From Plasmodiophora brassicae (lineage: Eukaryota; Endomyxa; Phytomyxea; Plasmodiophorida; Plasmodiophoridae): a stretch of 64,000 nucleotides of DNA. The stretch is taken from assembly GCA_039704465.1 (NCBI GenBank), contig JASFAU010000007.1, positions 1,178,001 to 1,242,000 on the forward strand, in the 5' to 3' direction. Below the pieces are notes generated by a model, which saw nothing but the letters and a program-made list of their open reading frames with translations, ran no database searches and had not been told where the DNA came from. Each line of letters starts with the position of its first letter. The first letter of the stretch is position 1. Both the position numbers and the translations under genes were made by a program. Positions 44,174 to 54,830 of the stretch are shown here, one piece after another.

Positions 44174-44195
44174 ATTATATGCGCGGCGCCCTAAG
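44174..44195 (-). promoter_or_regulatory. TTAGGGCGCCGCGCATATA motif
   Basis: On the minus strand reads TTAGGGCGCCGCGCATATAA, identical over 19 bp to 9685-9704. It is ~80-100 bp upstream of the eS30 start. Confidence 0.45.
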
Positions 44196-44207
44196 ATCGC
44201 GCCGCGT

Positions 44208-44225
44208 AAGTCCGTGGCGGACTCC
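44208..44225. promoter_or_regulatory. AGTCCG-TGG-CGGACT palindrome upstream of eS30
   Basis: A perfect 6-bp inverted repeat with a TGG spacer, 50-60 bp upstream of the eS30 start codon. The most complete copy of the palindrome in the window. Confidence 0.6.
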
Positions 44226-44271
44226 GCCGTCAGTGGCTTCGGGCGCCACAGTTTGACATCGTTGGGTCGAC

Positions 44272-44537
44272 ATGGGTAGGGCGGCGGCGGCGCCGGCGGT
44301 CTGTGTCCTAGGGTGCTGACGCGTGTGTGCTGTCTGCGTTCAGGTAAGGTCCACGGATCGCTGGCACGAGCCGGCAAGGTGCGCGGTGCGACGCCCAAGG
44401 TCGAGAAGCAGGACAAGAAGAAGAAGCCGCGCGGCCGCGCCTACAAGCGCCTGCAGTACAACCGGCGGTTCGTCAACGTCGTCGTCGGACCCGGCAAGGC
44501 GCGCGGCCCGAACTCTAACCAGGGCGCCGCGAAATAA
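44272..44537 (+). CDS. RPS30: 40S ribosomal protein eS30
   Basis: Exons 44272-44275 (ATGG) and 44344-44537, 68-nt intron, 65 residues. The sequence [27 protein letters not shown] and [11 protein letters not shown] is characteristic of eS30. There is no ubiquitin-like FUBI part: the methionine is followed directly by GKVHGS, as in fungi and plants rather than animals. As in uS12, the first exon is only four or five bases long. Confidence 0.95.
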
Positions 44538-44703
44538 GCGCCCGGGCACACGCCTGCCATACATGCCAGTTTACATAACAACGAAAACGCCGCTGATGAT
44601 ACCCTCATCCCTGTGCCGCGTCGCGTTGTCGATAGAGACGACCAGGCAGACTCGCCGTCGTCGATCTAGCTAGGCTGCTGGAGCCGTGTGCGCGCGCCGC
44701 CAA

Positions 44704-47700
44704 ATGCAATTCCGGGTGCGGGCGCGCCACACGACGGCGAACCCGTACCTGACGGCGGGCGCCTGGCCGCACCGCCAGGCGACGGGCGCGTCGCCCGAGT
44801 ACCGCCGGTTCCTGGCGCGGCGCACGGTCCCGCTGGCGGTGCGCGCCCTGCAGCGGGAGACGCACCCGGCGCGCGCCTGGCTCATCCTCGACGCCGTCCT
44901 GCAATCCGGCCTGCCCGCCGACGTCCGCTTCTTCACGACGATGATGTCGTTCTGCAAGGCGCACGCGCCGGCCAAAGCGCCCGACGTGCTGTCCGTCGTT
45001 GCCGCGCGCCGCCTCGCCGTCAACGACGCGCTGTTCGGCGCGTTCCTCGCCGCCTGCCTGCGCACGACGCCGCCGAACGTCGGCGCCGCCCTCGACGGGT
45101 ACGCGACGGCGGCGCCCAGGACGCACGACGCCATGCTCGGCCTGGCGCACGTGTGCCGCGTGGCGAACCGGCCCGCCTCCGCCCTGTTCCTGGTCGGCGA
45201 CGCCGTCGCCCACGACGTCGCCATCAGCCCCAGGCTGTTCTCCATCCTGGCCGCCTGCGCCGCCGAAGCGCCCTGCCCCGCCACCGCCGAGCGCCTGCTC
45301 GACCTGGCGATCCACACGTCGTGCAACGCCGCCTTCGGCAACCTGGTCAAGGCGCTGGTCGCAGGGCGGCGCCTGGACGCCGCCCTGCGCGTCCTCGACG
45401 TGCTGGACGCGCCGTCCGACCGCATCTACACGCACGTGACGTCGGCGCTGGCCAAGGGCGGGCGGGCGCGCGACGCCCTCGCCCTGCTCCGCGTCATGGT
45501 CGCCGGGCGCGTCCACGTCGACGTGCCCGTGTTCAGCCAGGTCGTCGCCGCCTGCGGCCGGGTCGTCGACCGCGACGCGGTGCGGGCGCTGGCCGCGTAC
45601 GCCACCCGGTGCGGCCTGTTCACCAGCGACGTCGTCGTGTCGGCGTTCATCGCCGCGTTCGACCGGTGCGGCGACCTGGCCGCCGCCGAGGGCGTCTTCC
45701 AGCGCCGGGACCCGGCCCTGATCCAGTCCGTCGCCGTCTACAACGCCATGCTGGCCGCGTACGCCCACCACCGCCTGCTGCTGAACGCCCTCTCCGTCTT
45801 CCGGCGCATCACGTCGCCCTGCCGCCGGTCGTACACGACGCTGGTCGTCGCGCTCGTCCGCGACGACCGCCTCGCCGACGCCGTCGACCTGCTGAACGAG
45901 ATGGTGGGCGCCGGCCACGACGTCGACCGCGCCCTGCTCGGCCTGGTCATCGGGGCGTGCGGCCGCTGCACCGGCGTCGTCGGCGCCGTCGAGTCGCTGC
46001 ACGCGTACGCGTCGACGAAGCGCATGCTGCAGGACGACGTCGTCGTCAGCGCGTTGATCGCCGCGTACGACCGCTGCGGGGACCTGCCGGCCGCCGAGCG
46101 CCTGTTCCATCAGGCGGCGTCGCCCGGCGTGGTCCCGTTCAACGCGATGCTGGGCGCGTACGCGCGCCACGGGTCGCTGACGAACGCGCTGGCCCTGTTG
46201 CGGCGCATGCGGTCGTCTGGCCTGTCGCCGACCCTGCCGACGTACACGACGATGCTGGTGGCGTTCGCGCAGGGCCATCGCCTGCGCGACGCGATGGCCA
46301 CGTTCGAGGCGATGGTCGCACGCGGCCTGCCGGTCGACGCACCCCTCCTCCGGCAACTGGTCGGCGCCTGCGCCCGGTGCTCGGACGTCGCCGCCGTCGA
46401 CCGCCTGCACGACCACGCCCGCACCAAGGGGTTGCTCGTGTCGGACGCGGCCGTCGCCAGCGCGTTCATCACCGCGTACTCGCATTGCGGCGACCTCGCC
46501 GCCGCCCGCGCCCTGTTCTCGTCGATCGCGACGACGACGACGACGTCGGTGCTGCCCGTCAACGCGATGATCGGCGCGTACGGCGAACACGGCGCCCTGG
46601 ACGACGCGATCGCCACGTTCGACGCGATGACGGTGCCGCCCACCGAGCAGACGTTCGCGTCGCTGCTGACCGCCTGCAGCCATGTCGGCGACCTCGCCCG
46701 CGCCCAGGCGATCATGTCGGGGAACGACGTCGACGTCTGGTCGACGCACGCCCTGAACTGCCTGATCGACCTTCACGGCCGGCACGGCGACCTGGCCGAG
46801 GCGGAGCGCCTGGCGACGACGTCGACGCATGCGCGCCCGACGTCCTGGCGCCTGGTTTTGGTTTGGTTTTATTTGTTTTTCGCGCTTTTTCTTTTCACGC
46901 AGGCGCCTCGGTCTCGAGTCCGAGGATCGAAGGATCAGCAGCAGAACGCCAACATCCCCCGGCCTGGCAGTGCCGGCCCGTCACCTTTGTACTGGGTTCA
47001 TCGCGCCTTGGACGATATCGGAACGGGACGTGATTCGCTCGGACTTGTCGACTGCACTCTTGTCGGACCTCTTTCGCCATACCGCCTATGCCGGGGAGCC
47101 GACATACACTTGTTACGGGCCGTTCCTTTACCTCCCAGACGCTCAAGCGAGACCCCTAATTGCTCTGGCACTTTGGGCTGCCTGATCAGTAAACACCCCT
47201 TCAACATTTACGGCTGTTGGTCACCGGGACTTTTTTGGGGGAGTTCGTGCCTCGAACTGGGGACCTTGCGGTCCCGCGACTGCTTGCTGACCTGTTGCTA
47301 GTACTCCTGACCAGCTAGGCCACTGGGGCAGCGCCCCGTCCTGGCGCCTGGTCCTGGTCGCGTGCCGCCACCACGGCGACGTGCCCGGCGCCGAGCGCGC
47401 CTTCCGATCGCTGGACGGCGTCGTCTCGCAGCGCGTCCTGGCGTTGTGCTTCGCGCTGATGATGGACGCGTACGCGCGCAGCGGCCGCCAGGACGACGTC
47501 GTGCGCCTGCGCGACGAGATGGCCGCCCGGGGGCTGACGACGTCCGACCCGAGACCAGGCCAGGCGTCGCTACTGGCCCCCGGCCGGACCGTCCGCTTCT
47601 CGTCCAGCGATTCGCGGCTCGACGACGACGCCGGGTTGCGGTCGGCGCTCGACGACCTGATGGTGGCCCTGCGTGCGCACGGGTACGCCCCCGACGTGCC

Positions 47701-47959
47701 TGCGTTGCCGTCCGAAGGTACGGGCCACCGGCGACCGGCCGTCCTTCAGCACGGCGCGAAGGTCGCGCTGGCGTACGCCCTAAGCGCGCCCGGGACGTCG
47801 TCACCTGTGCGCCTCGCGGTGGATTATAGGCTGTGCGACGATTGCCACGAGGCGGCCCGGCGGGCGTCGGCGATCTACGTCCGGCACATATCGGTGCGGG
47901 ACGTGATCAGGCACCACCAGTTCCGCGACGGTCGCTGCTCGTGCGGCGAGTACTGGTGA
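44704..47959 (+). pseudogene. PPR-E-DYW protein gene interrupted by a SINE-like element
   Basis: 44704-46855 encodes a long array of pentatricopeptide repeats (VYNAMLAAYAHHRLLLNALS, VVVSALIAAYDRCGDLPAAE, TYTTMLVAFAQGHRLRDAM). After a ~480-bp insertion the frame resumes at 47342 with the E-domain sequence WRLVLVACRHHGDVPGAERAF and a DYW-type end (VDYRLCDDCHEAARRA, RHHQFRDGRCSCGEYW). DYW proteins edit C to U in organelle RNA. The usual HSE active-site motif reads HGA, so the catalytic glutamate is missing although zinc ligands CxxCH and CxC remain. Unspliced translation stops inside the insertion at 47301. Confidence 0.75.
46856..47336 (-). mobile_element. tRNA-derived SINE-like insertion in the PPR gene
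   Basis: Flanked by a 16-bp direct duplication CGTCCTGGCGCCTGGT (46840-46855 and 47338-47353). On the minus strand the element starts with a tRNA-like head: A box TGGCCTAGCTGG and B box AGTTCGAGGC within 47240-47333. It ends in an A-rich tail next to the distal duplication (46856-46905 on the plus strand is T-rich). Head, unrelated body and A-rich tail plus duplication are the marks of a SINE. I saw no second copy in this window. Confidence 0.72.
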
Positions 47960-47984
47960 CGCAGGCGCCCGACGCCGACACATG

Positions 47985-49341
47985 TTATACAATCAGGCCG
48001 CTGTCCTGCAGGCTGCGCTCGATCAGGACCCGGGACAGCGCCTCGAACACCCGCTTGACGTTATCGGCGTCGGTCGCGCACGTCCTGTACGTCAGGATCG
48101 TCTTGCGCCGGTCCCTGTTCACCTTGTGCAACGCCCTGCCGATGTAGTCGACGACGTCGTCGTACGTGGATGGGCCCACGTACTCGGGGAAGGCGGTGCG
48201 CAGGTTGGCGCCCTCGGCCAGCCGCTGCTTCAGGATGTCCTTCTTGTTGAGGAACAGAATGATGGGGATGTTCTCGAAGCTGGGGTAGTTGCAGATCTCG
48301 GAGAACAACGTGATCGCCTCGTGCAGGCGATTCACGGACGAGTCCTCCTCGAGGCGCAGCTCGAAGTCGGACAGCGACACGACGAAGATGATCGCGCCGA
48401 CGTCCGAGAAGCAATGCACTATGCGCGCACGTGTCATGTGAGGGAACCTATAGGCGCGCCTGGCGCAACCGCGACGTCGTCGCCCTTACGCCATTTCCGC
48501 CGTTCGTTCCTCTGCCCGCCGACGTCCACCAATTTGAACAGGGTCGTCTGCTGGAACCGGAACTCGCGCTCGACGATCCCTGCGAGAGCGCCCAGACGTC
48601 GTTGGCAAGCCAGGTGGCACAACAGGGGCGCGCGCTCCCTACCAGTGGTCCGGATGCGGGCCATGACGACGTCCTGCTTGGTGGGGACATAGTCCTCGGA
48701 CACCCAGTCGTAGACCTTGTCGAGCACGTAGGCCGCGGAATCGGGCAGGTTGAATTTCGTCCGGTTGCTGTACGCGTTCTGGATGCCTTTGTCAGCCCAG
48801 AGCCTCGACATGACGTAGGCGATGTCGGGGCCGGGCGGTCGGGCGGGCTTGTCCCATACGGCCAGCTGCGACTGGAACCGCTTGAACGCGTCCCTGCACT
48901 CGACCGCATCGCCGGCCAGCCGGGTCCCCAGCGACTCGTCGAGTGTTTCCGCAGCCGCGATTAGAGCCTGGCGAGGCGTCAGCGCCTGCGCTGTTCGTTG
49001 GCGAACGGGGGCGTTGTACGCACTGCCAGAGATGTGACCGCGTTGGTAAACAGCGCCGATTTGTACAGCAGGCGCTCCCTATCGTTCATGGGCGTTCCAT
49101 AGATCTCAAACAGCTGCTTCAGCAGGGTGGACTTCCCCGAGTTCCCTGATTATTACCCGCTGGGGTGACCCACAGATCAGGCGTATCGTCTGGATGATCA
49201 CGTACCGGTCCCCAGGAGCAGCAGACGGCAGACGTTCGTCGTGGCACGCTGTTCCTCGCGGAACTCCTGGTCGATCCGCTTCGTGGCATCGTCGTCCGGC
49301 GCCACGCGGGTCCCCGCCAGGCACGGCGGCAGGCACACCAT
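47985..49341 (-). CDS. Heterotrimeric G-protein alpha subunit
   Basis: Exons 49206-49341, 49024-49145, 48643-48985, 48490-48579 and 47985-48418, 374 residues. Motifs: P-loop LLLLGTGNSGKST built across intron 1; RTTG before intron 3 (switch I, catalytic Arg in MARIRTTG); DVGGQRNERRKW (switch II); FLNKKD (NKxD); TCATDADN (TCAT). Oddities: the P-loop glutamate (GxGESGKS) is Asn; residue 2 is Val, so no N-myristoylation, though Cys3 and Cys7 could be palmitoylated; the C-terminus DSGLIV lacks the pertussis-toxin cysteine. Intron 2 is only 38 nt. The switch residues are otherwise normal. Confidence 0.92.
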
Positions 49342-49564
49342 TATCCCATGACAGCTATGGACGACACGCGATCGCCCACGGTACTACGTACCATGGCACC
49401 AAGCTATCCCCCAGCATGGGCGGCAGTGAAGGTTCCCGGATGGTCGTCGGATATATTTAGTCCGGGAAGCCACCCACGCGGTCCGAGTAACGGGACAGCA
49501 AAACATGGGCGCAAAACTCAGCGTTGCGAGTCGCGCGTTTTTTGTTGCTGTCTGGCTCCGGCGG

Positions 49565-50498
49565 ATGGCGTCGGATGCGATGAGCATCGATGACGACGAC
49601 GAGAGTAATATCGTCGCAGGCGACAGCGACCGGCCAGCCAAGCGGGTCCGGGTCGACCATCGACGCAGTGCGGCGAAGCGCCTGGCTGAAACGGACGCGG
49701 CGGCGGACAGCGAATGGTGTTCCCCGAAACGATGTCTGGTCGCGTGACGTCCCCGGGGTCGCCGCCCCCCCTTCCGATTGCTGCTGACGTCGTGTGCCCT
49801 ACAGACCGGGCGCGCGCCGAACGGGAACCCCCGCACGCGTATGATGCGCCACCTGCGAAACGCACCAGGTCGTCGCTCGTGTTCCGGAAGGAACACGAGC
49901 CGAGCAGGGACGTTTCGGGACGGCGAGCGCGCGCCGTCCGGACGACGATCGCCCTGCACAACGTGCTCCGCAGCGACCTGCGATCGTTCTCCGCGCTGCA
50001 GCGCCTCGACGACCGCCGCCTGTGGGCGCAGACCTCGCCGACCATCGAAGCCCGAGCATCAGCAACAGGTACGGCGGCGCTCGTGCCGCGCCGGTCGCCA
50101 CCACCGGATAGTCGTCGTCGTCGTGATCCCGGCGAGGATCGCGTCCAGCAGTTCCGCGACGAGCAGGCGACGAACCGGACGATGGCGGAAACGAAATCGC
50201 GTCTGCAGGTGAGGACCGTTTCAGAGCGACCTTGTGCCGGCAACGGCTGACACAGCGCGTTCAGGAGCGCATCGGGGAGGACGTGTCGCGACGGGCGCGG
50301 GGCAGGTCGCCGCGCGCGTTACTGGCCGAGTTCGCGCCCGACTTCGCCGCCGGGCCCAGCCTGCGGCGCGCGTTCCGCCGTGCCCTGCTCGCGTTCCATC
50401 CCGACCGGTTCGTGTCGTCGTCGTCGAGGTCGCTCGAGGAGATCGTCGAGGCCGAGGAGATTTACAAAGTCCTGCAGCCCGTGTACGAGTCTCTCTGA
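49565..50498 (+). CDS. J-domain-like protein, exon structure unresolved
   Basis: Three phases contribute: 49565-49720 (MSIDDDDESNIV, basic RPAKRVRVDHRR), 49740-50205 (APPAKRTRSSLVFRKEHEPS, then VQQFRDEQATNRTMAETKSR), and 50215-50498, which reads RATLCRQRLTQRVQERIGED and ends LRRAFRRALLAFHPDRFVSS with a final helix EIYKVLQPVYESL. The HPD in FHPDRF, after a helix of basic residues, is typical of a C-terminal J domain (auxilin-like layout), which stimulates Hsp70. I could not place the two introns with confidence. Confidence 0.45.
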
Positions 50499-50511
50499 CG
50501 CGGCGGCGCTC

Positions 50512-52527
50512 TCATTGATTTATTGACGACTGCGACACGACGGGCAATGGGGGAGCCGGCGGTGCCTCGGGGACCGCCCGTTGCCGGGTAATGTTGTTGT
50601 TCCCGGTGGCTGCGGCGCCGGCGTTACCGCCCAGACGGCTGAGGAACGCGTACAGGACGAGGGATATTACGCCGAGGACGATCTCCCAGTGGATATCGAG
50701 GACGGCGGTGAGGTCTTCGGCGCGTTGACGATCCAGGTCAAAGGATACGAGAACGCCACCTTCAAGGATGACCACTGGGTACATGCAAACATCAGCGCTT
50801 CGGGTCGATTGTGGACGGGCGAGCGTCAATTCACCAAGAATGGAGCCACGCTTCAACAAGGCTATCGACATTATCCGGAGGTGGGACAACTCTGCAGGAA
50901 CAGAGAACTCCATCTGGACTTCCCAATGTACAGGGGCGTATCGGTCCGTTGCTCGAGCCAGGAACACGAGACTATTAAACTGTTGCCACGATATCAGAAC
51001 GCGTGGAACGACGTCAAGGACGTAACGCGATATACACTGTCGGCAAGAGCGATCAAGTCGCCATCGTCGTCCAACGCGACATGGGTGAACTGCAGTCTTG
51101 GATCGAGGTTGATAATCTTGATGGGTTTGGCGGCCAGCGACGAATCGATCGTCATGACGAAAGGCGTGGATGTTATGCAAGCTGTATTCGGCGATGACGC
51201 TGACCAAAGGCATAGATCAGCCCACTTGCTTCAGAGCACCGGCCGGACACGGTGTCATACCAATAACAAAGTTGGACACAGCTTGAATATCGGGAAGGCT
51301 GATCGCTGTTTCAGCAGCGGCAAACTCCTTGGTCGAGAGCAAACGACTGAGCGTCCATTTGGACATGCTCGCGTCGAGCTCGTACGACTTCACAGTGTAA
51401 AACTGGCGAAGCCGGTCCCCGTAGAACTGAGCCACGATCACATGGTCGTTCCCGTCAGCTGGTCGTGATGCGAACGGTACGGAAACGATGCCGGCCGTCC
51501 GAACGACTTCGCTGCGAGGCGTCACGGCAGGCCCTACGACGCCAACCGCATATTAATGATTTGGAAAACATTTCGGACGCAGACAGCCAACCTAGAGCAG
51601 GGAGGGGCGCGCGGGCACTGTCTCCGATGGCGATAGACACGAACTGGCGAGAGTCGCCATCAAGCGCATAGACGATCTGATCCGACGACGTTACTGCAAC
51701 GGCGAGCACAGCGCCCGACTTGTACGACTTGCGTGTGGATACACTCTGCTTTCTCCACTGTTCGTCGAACGACAGCAATGTCAGATCGCGAGTCGCATCG
51801 TCAGCGTCCCGGAGAACGATCAGGAGCCGCCGGTCCGATTGGTCAACAGTGAAACGCTCCAACGACCCAGGGAAGGACTCTTCAAAACGAACCTGTACGG
51901 GAAGACAATGTCACATCGACGCCTTCGTCATCGTGCTCGTCAAGGTACCGTCCAATCGTCAACGAGGATTCGCGGTTTCTGGGGGTCAAACTGGCCCCGC
52001 CTTCTCACAACCGCTGACGACGGCCTAGACCACAGCAGGACGGTGGTAGCGACGGATGCGTCACGCGACGACGCGACCAATTGGGATTGAATGGTGAACA
52101 ACCCAATCGATGATCCGCCGTCCAAACTGAACAAGTGCGTCCTGGATGACAAATTCAAATGCCTCAGCGCGAGGTCCTCGTCGGTCGCCAACGGCAGTGA
52201 CGCGCTGCTGCCATTACTCGTCAGGGATACGTCGACGCCGAGCCGGGCAGCCAGTAGGGCTGCCAGTGGCGCACTGGCAATGGACCGATCCTGGGAATTC
52301 AACCACGCCGGTGGCAAATGTAGCGCGCCGGGCGCCAGCCCGTCCCGTGCGACGGGCACGCGCGACACGGCGAGCGCAGCGCCCAGCCGCCTCGACCCGC
52401 CGTCATACGAGTCCAGATCCTCGATCAGCATGAAGATCAGCATGAGGCCGCAGATCGCGCCGGCGATCGCCGCGAACCCCCATCGGAGCCGCGCCGCCAG
52501 CCCGACGCCGCCCGCGCCGTTGTTCAT
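50512..52527 (-). CDS. Membrane protein with propeller-like lumenal part, multi-exon
   Basis: Start ATG at 52525-52527. An N-terminal membrane segment (FAAIAGAICGLMLIFMLI) and a C-terminal one (IHWEIVLGVISLVLYAFL, near 50670) flank a beta-rich region with propeller-like strands: LLIVLRDADDATRDLTLLSF, VALDDDGDLIALADSVYRVT. Joins I can support: donor after 51954 to acceptor before 51893 (ILVDDWT to VRFEESFPG), and a 43-nt intron near 51200-51245. A later intron near 51000 is needed but not placed. The basic tail after the last membrane segment contains proline-rich PEAPPAPPLPVV. I do not recognise the family. Confidence 0.5.
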
Positions 52528-52797
52528 CGCCCCGCACCGGTCCCGAAATGGCGCAAAAACGCGTCGCGCGCTGCTGACCACGTCACGGCCAGCAGCTGCA
52601 TGCGGACAAGTCACGAACTACCCTACGGCGGTACTTGCTTGAGCCGGACGGAGAGCAGCGGCCGGCCGACAGTGGAACACTCAGCGGGGGCGTTCTCCTC
52701 GTACCCGGTCCCGAGCCCATGCGGATGTTTTTTGGAGCGCGGGCGCGAACTGCAGCGGCGTGTGCGCCCACGGATTGCGCGGTGTGGTCGCCCATCG

Positions 52798-53106
52798 ATG
52801 GACGACGACAGCTTCCAGCGCGAGCTCGCCAAGTACGAGGTGGTGCGCCCGCGCGATTACAACCCCCGGGCGAACGACCTGCCGGCGATGACGACATCGA
52901 CGGCACCGCCGGGTCCGGACAATCGTGGTGCGGCGTCCGTGCGTCTGCCGGCGACGTCCGCGTCGTCGCGACCGTTCTGGGACATGGTGCGGGACGTCTT
53001 CGAGGACGACGCCGGTGTCGCGAAGTTCCGCCGGAATTACGAGCAAGCCTTACAGCAGCTGTCCCTGGACGACATCGAGGCCATGGCCGCGCAACTGACA
53101 CTCTAG
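52798..53106 (+). CDS. Small conserved-looking protein, function unknown
   Basis: 102 residues from the ATG at 52798. Two helical blocks, FQRELAKYEVVRPRDYNPRA and PFWDMVRDVFEDDAGVAKFR with ALQQLSLDDIEAMAAQL, flank a Ser/Pro-rich linker. The frame is open upstream to 52600 but that part has no protein-like character. It overlaps the end of the convergent membrane-protein gene by four bases. Confidence 0.5.
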   Translation: MDDDSFQRELAKYEVVRPRDYNPRANDLPAMTTSTAPPGPDNRGAASVRLPATSASSRPFWDMVRDVFEDDAGVAKFRRNYEQALQQLSLDDIEAMAAQLTL

Positions 53107-53717
53107 CCCACCGTTAATGTATTCGGGGTGTTCAGTGTGCCCACCCAGACGGGTACGAGGATGAACCAGTCGAAGACGACGATGAGCGTCTCCGGGACGA
53201 GGAGCGGGCCGAGTACTCGTCGGGCGATCGCCGACGTTACGCTGGAGATGACGGTCGTGTGGCACAACACGACCCACGTCAGGTCGAGGGTCTGCGCCAC
53301 CCAGAAACGGACCCAGACCAATTGGCAGCGCACCGGTGGATGCCATAGTCGCACGCGTAACCCGACCTGACAGCAATCGCCGAGGGCGAACCAGGCCAGC
53401 GCTGGCAGGCCGACATCGACGACGACAATGATCCGGACTAGGGCCAGCACAGCGTGGACCAGGACGGACACCTGCAACAAGGCGGGCAGCAGGCGCAGCG
53501 CGTGCGCAGGCGCCTTCGTCGATGGAACGACGGCCGGTGCGCGCGCTGGCGCCGCCAGGCAGTACAACGGGGCGAGGTCGGCGCGCGCGATGCCACCGGC
53601 GTCGATCAGGCGGTCAAAGTTCCTCCAGAACGTGTAGATGTGCGCGGCGTGGCCCAGGTCGGAGGCCGCCCGGTACAGGTCGAGCACGTCCTGCGCCTGC
53701 ATGCCAATGCCCGTCAT
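53103..53717 (-). CDS. Multi-pass membrane protein, function unknown
   Basis: 204 residues from the ATG at 53715-53717. The first 60 residues are soluble (GMQAQDVLDLYRAASDLGHA, YTFWRNFDRLIDAG) and the rest forms about four hydrophobic segments: LLQVSVLVHAVLALVRIIVV, VGLPALAWFALGDC, FWVAQTLDLTWVVLCHTTVI and LLVPETLIVVFDWFILVPVW. The pattern of an N-terminal amphipathic part with four membrane spans resembles PEX11-type peroxisomal proteins, but this is weak. Confidence 0.5.
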   Translation of the reverse strand: MTGIGMQAQDVLDLYRAASDLGHAAHIYTFWRNFDRLIDAGGIARADLAPLYCLAAPARAPAVVPSTKAPAHALRLLPALLQVSVLVHAVLALVRIIVVVDVGLPALAWFALGDCCQVGLRVRLWHPPVRCQLVWVRFWVAQTLDLTWVVLCHTTVISSVTSAIARRVLGPLLVPETLIVVFDWFILVPVWVGTLNTPNTLTVG

Positions 53718-53818
53718 GACCCGCTCCTCCACGTCGTATTGTTCGCGACTGACACTACGGCAGGGGGTCAGCTGTTGACGTATCGCCCACCTTCGGACAG
53801 GGCGGGGCCCCGGACGTA

Positions 53819-54523
53819 TTACCTTAGGCCATGGCCGCGACGGAACAGGCTGTGCAATAGGACGTTCGGGACAATTGGGCGTCGGTAGACGGGTTTGCCC
53901 GACTTCCATCTCGAGTCGGTGATGATGGCGTACGCGCAGGCCATGCTGAGTGGGTCGTTGCTGGGCAGGGACGACTTGAGCAGGTCGACGAGCAGCCATG
54001 GCGGGATGACGGCCGGGAAGCGGATCGTTTCCCGAAGGATTTTGACGACCAGCAGCGGGTTCGGGAACAGGCACGCATCCGTTAGCATTTGACGAAGCTC
54101 GGTGACGAACGCGTCGTGGGCTCTGCCGGGTCGGAGGCTTTGGAGAACGACCGTGATGGAACTTGGCACGTCGCGTTCCTCTCCGGGTAACGTGCCGTGC
54201 CAACGATTACAGGCCAGGTTGTCGCCAAACAGCTGGATTACATTCGTCATTATGCACTCGTCGACGTCCACGACGACGTCGGCCTCATGTTCGGTGACGT
54301 GCTTGATTTCCAGGTAGCGCCGGACGATCGGGTCGCGGGCGAGCCTCATCGACCCGCTTAGGACCAGACGACGCTGCATTGCGACCGAATGCGACCTGTG
54401 CCGTCGATCGACCTGCGCCAGTCGCTCGATGAACTTCATGCGGCCGACGATGTCGTCGCTGACGACGAACGACACGATCACGTCGCAGATGTCGTCCGAG
54501 AACGCGTACAGGCACGCCATCAT
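53819..54523 (-). CDS. Unknown helical protein
   Basis: 234 residues, single exon, starting MMACLYAFSDDICDVIVSFV. The first 45 residues have the helical pattern of an F-box-like start but lack the LPxE motif. The rest is helical (LVVKILRETIRFPAVIPPWL, LSMACAYAIITDSRWKSGKP) and ends HGLR. No known domain assigned. It lies 101 bp upstream of the four-pass membrane protein on the same strand. Confidence 0.5.
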   Translation of the reverse strand: MMACLYAFSDDICDVIVSFVVSDDIVGRMKFIERLAQVDRRHRSHSVAMQRRLVLSGSMRLARDPIVRRYLEIKHVTEHEADVVVDVDECIMTNVIQLFGDNLACNRWHGTLPGEERDVPSSITVVLQSLRPGRAHDAFVTELRQMLTDACLFPNPLLVVKILRETIRFPAVIPPWLLVDLLKSSLPSNDPLSMACAYAIITDSRWKSGKPVYRRPIVPNVLLHSLFRRGHGLR

Positions 54524-54830
54524 GAGGTGGAGGATCGACCGTCGCAGGACTCCTTAGCGGGGCATCAGGGTCTGGATGGTCCTCAACGCAGCAACCAGTA
54601 CTGCGTGTTGCGCGAGGAGGTGCGTTGTGGGACGGGTAGGAGGGGCGCCCCCTGGGCTATGACTCGCGGGGCGCCAAATATAGCCGTGGGCGTTACCGTG
54701 CCATCGCTGCTGGCCATGGCCGTGCGTTCGGAGCGGAAATGTGCTCGTCAAAGTCATCAGGGGCAGCCGCCGTAGGTGCCGACTGGAACCTCACCAGTGT
54801 TGATCATGTATTAATGGGACATTGGCAGAA
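54524..54830. other. Spacer without a supported gene
   Basis: Holds GGGGCGCCAAATATAGC at 54667-54683, a weak match to the GGCGCC/ATATA motif, upstream of the unknown helical protein. Nothing else seen. Confidence 0.4.

Noticed and set aside
44605..46830. Very long minus-strand open frame (741 codons) opposite the PPR gene
   Set aside because: It is rich in Arg/Gly/Val dipeptide-like runs with no motif, and the plus strand shows clear PPR repeats. It is an antisense shadow of GC-rich codons.
47240..47333. Functional tRNA gene on the minus strand
   Set aside because: A and B boxes are present but the distance between them is long, no cloverleaf with paired acceptor arm could be drawn, and an A-rich tail and target duplication follow. 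It fits a SINE head better.
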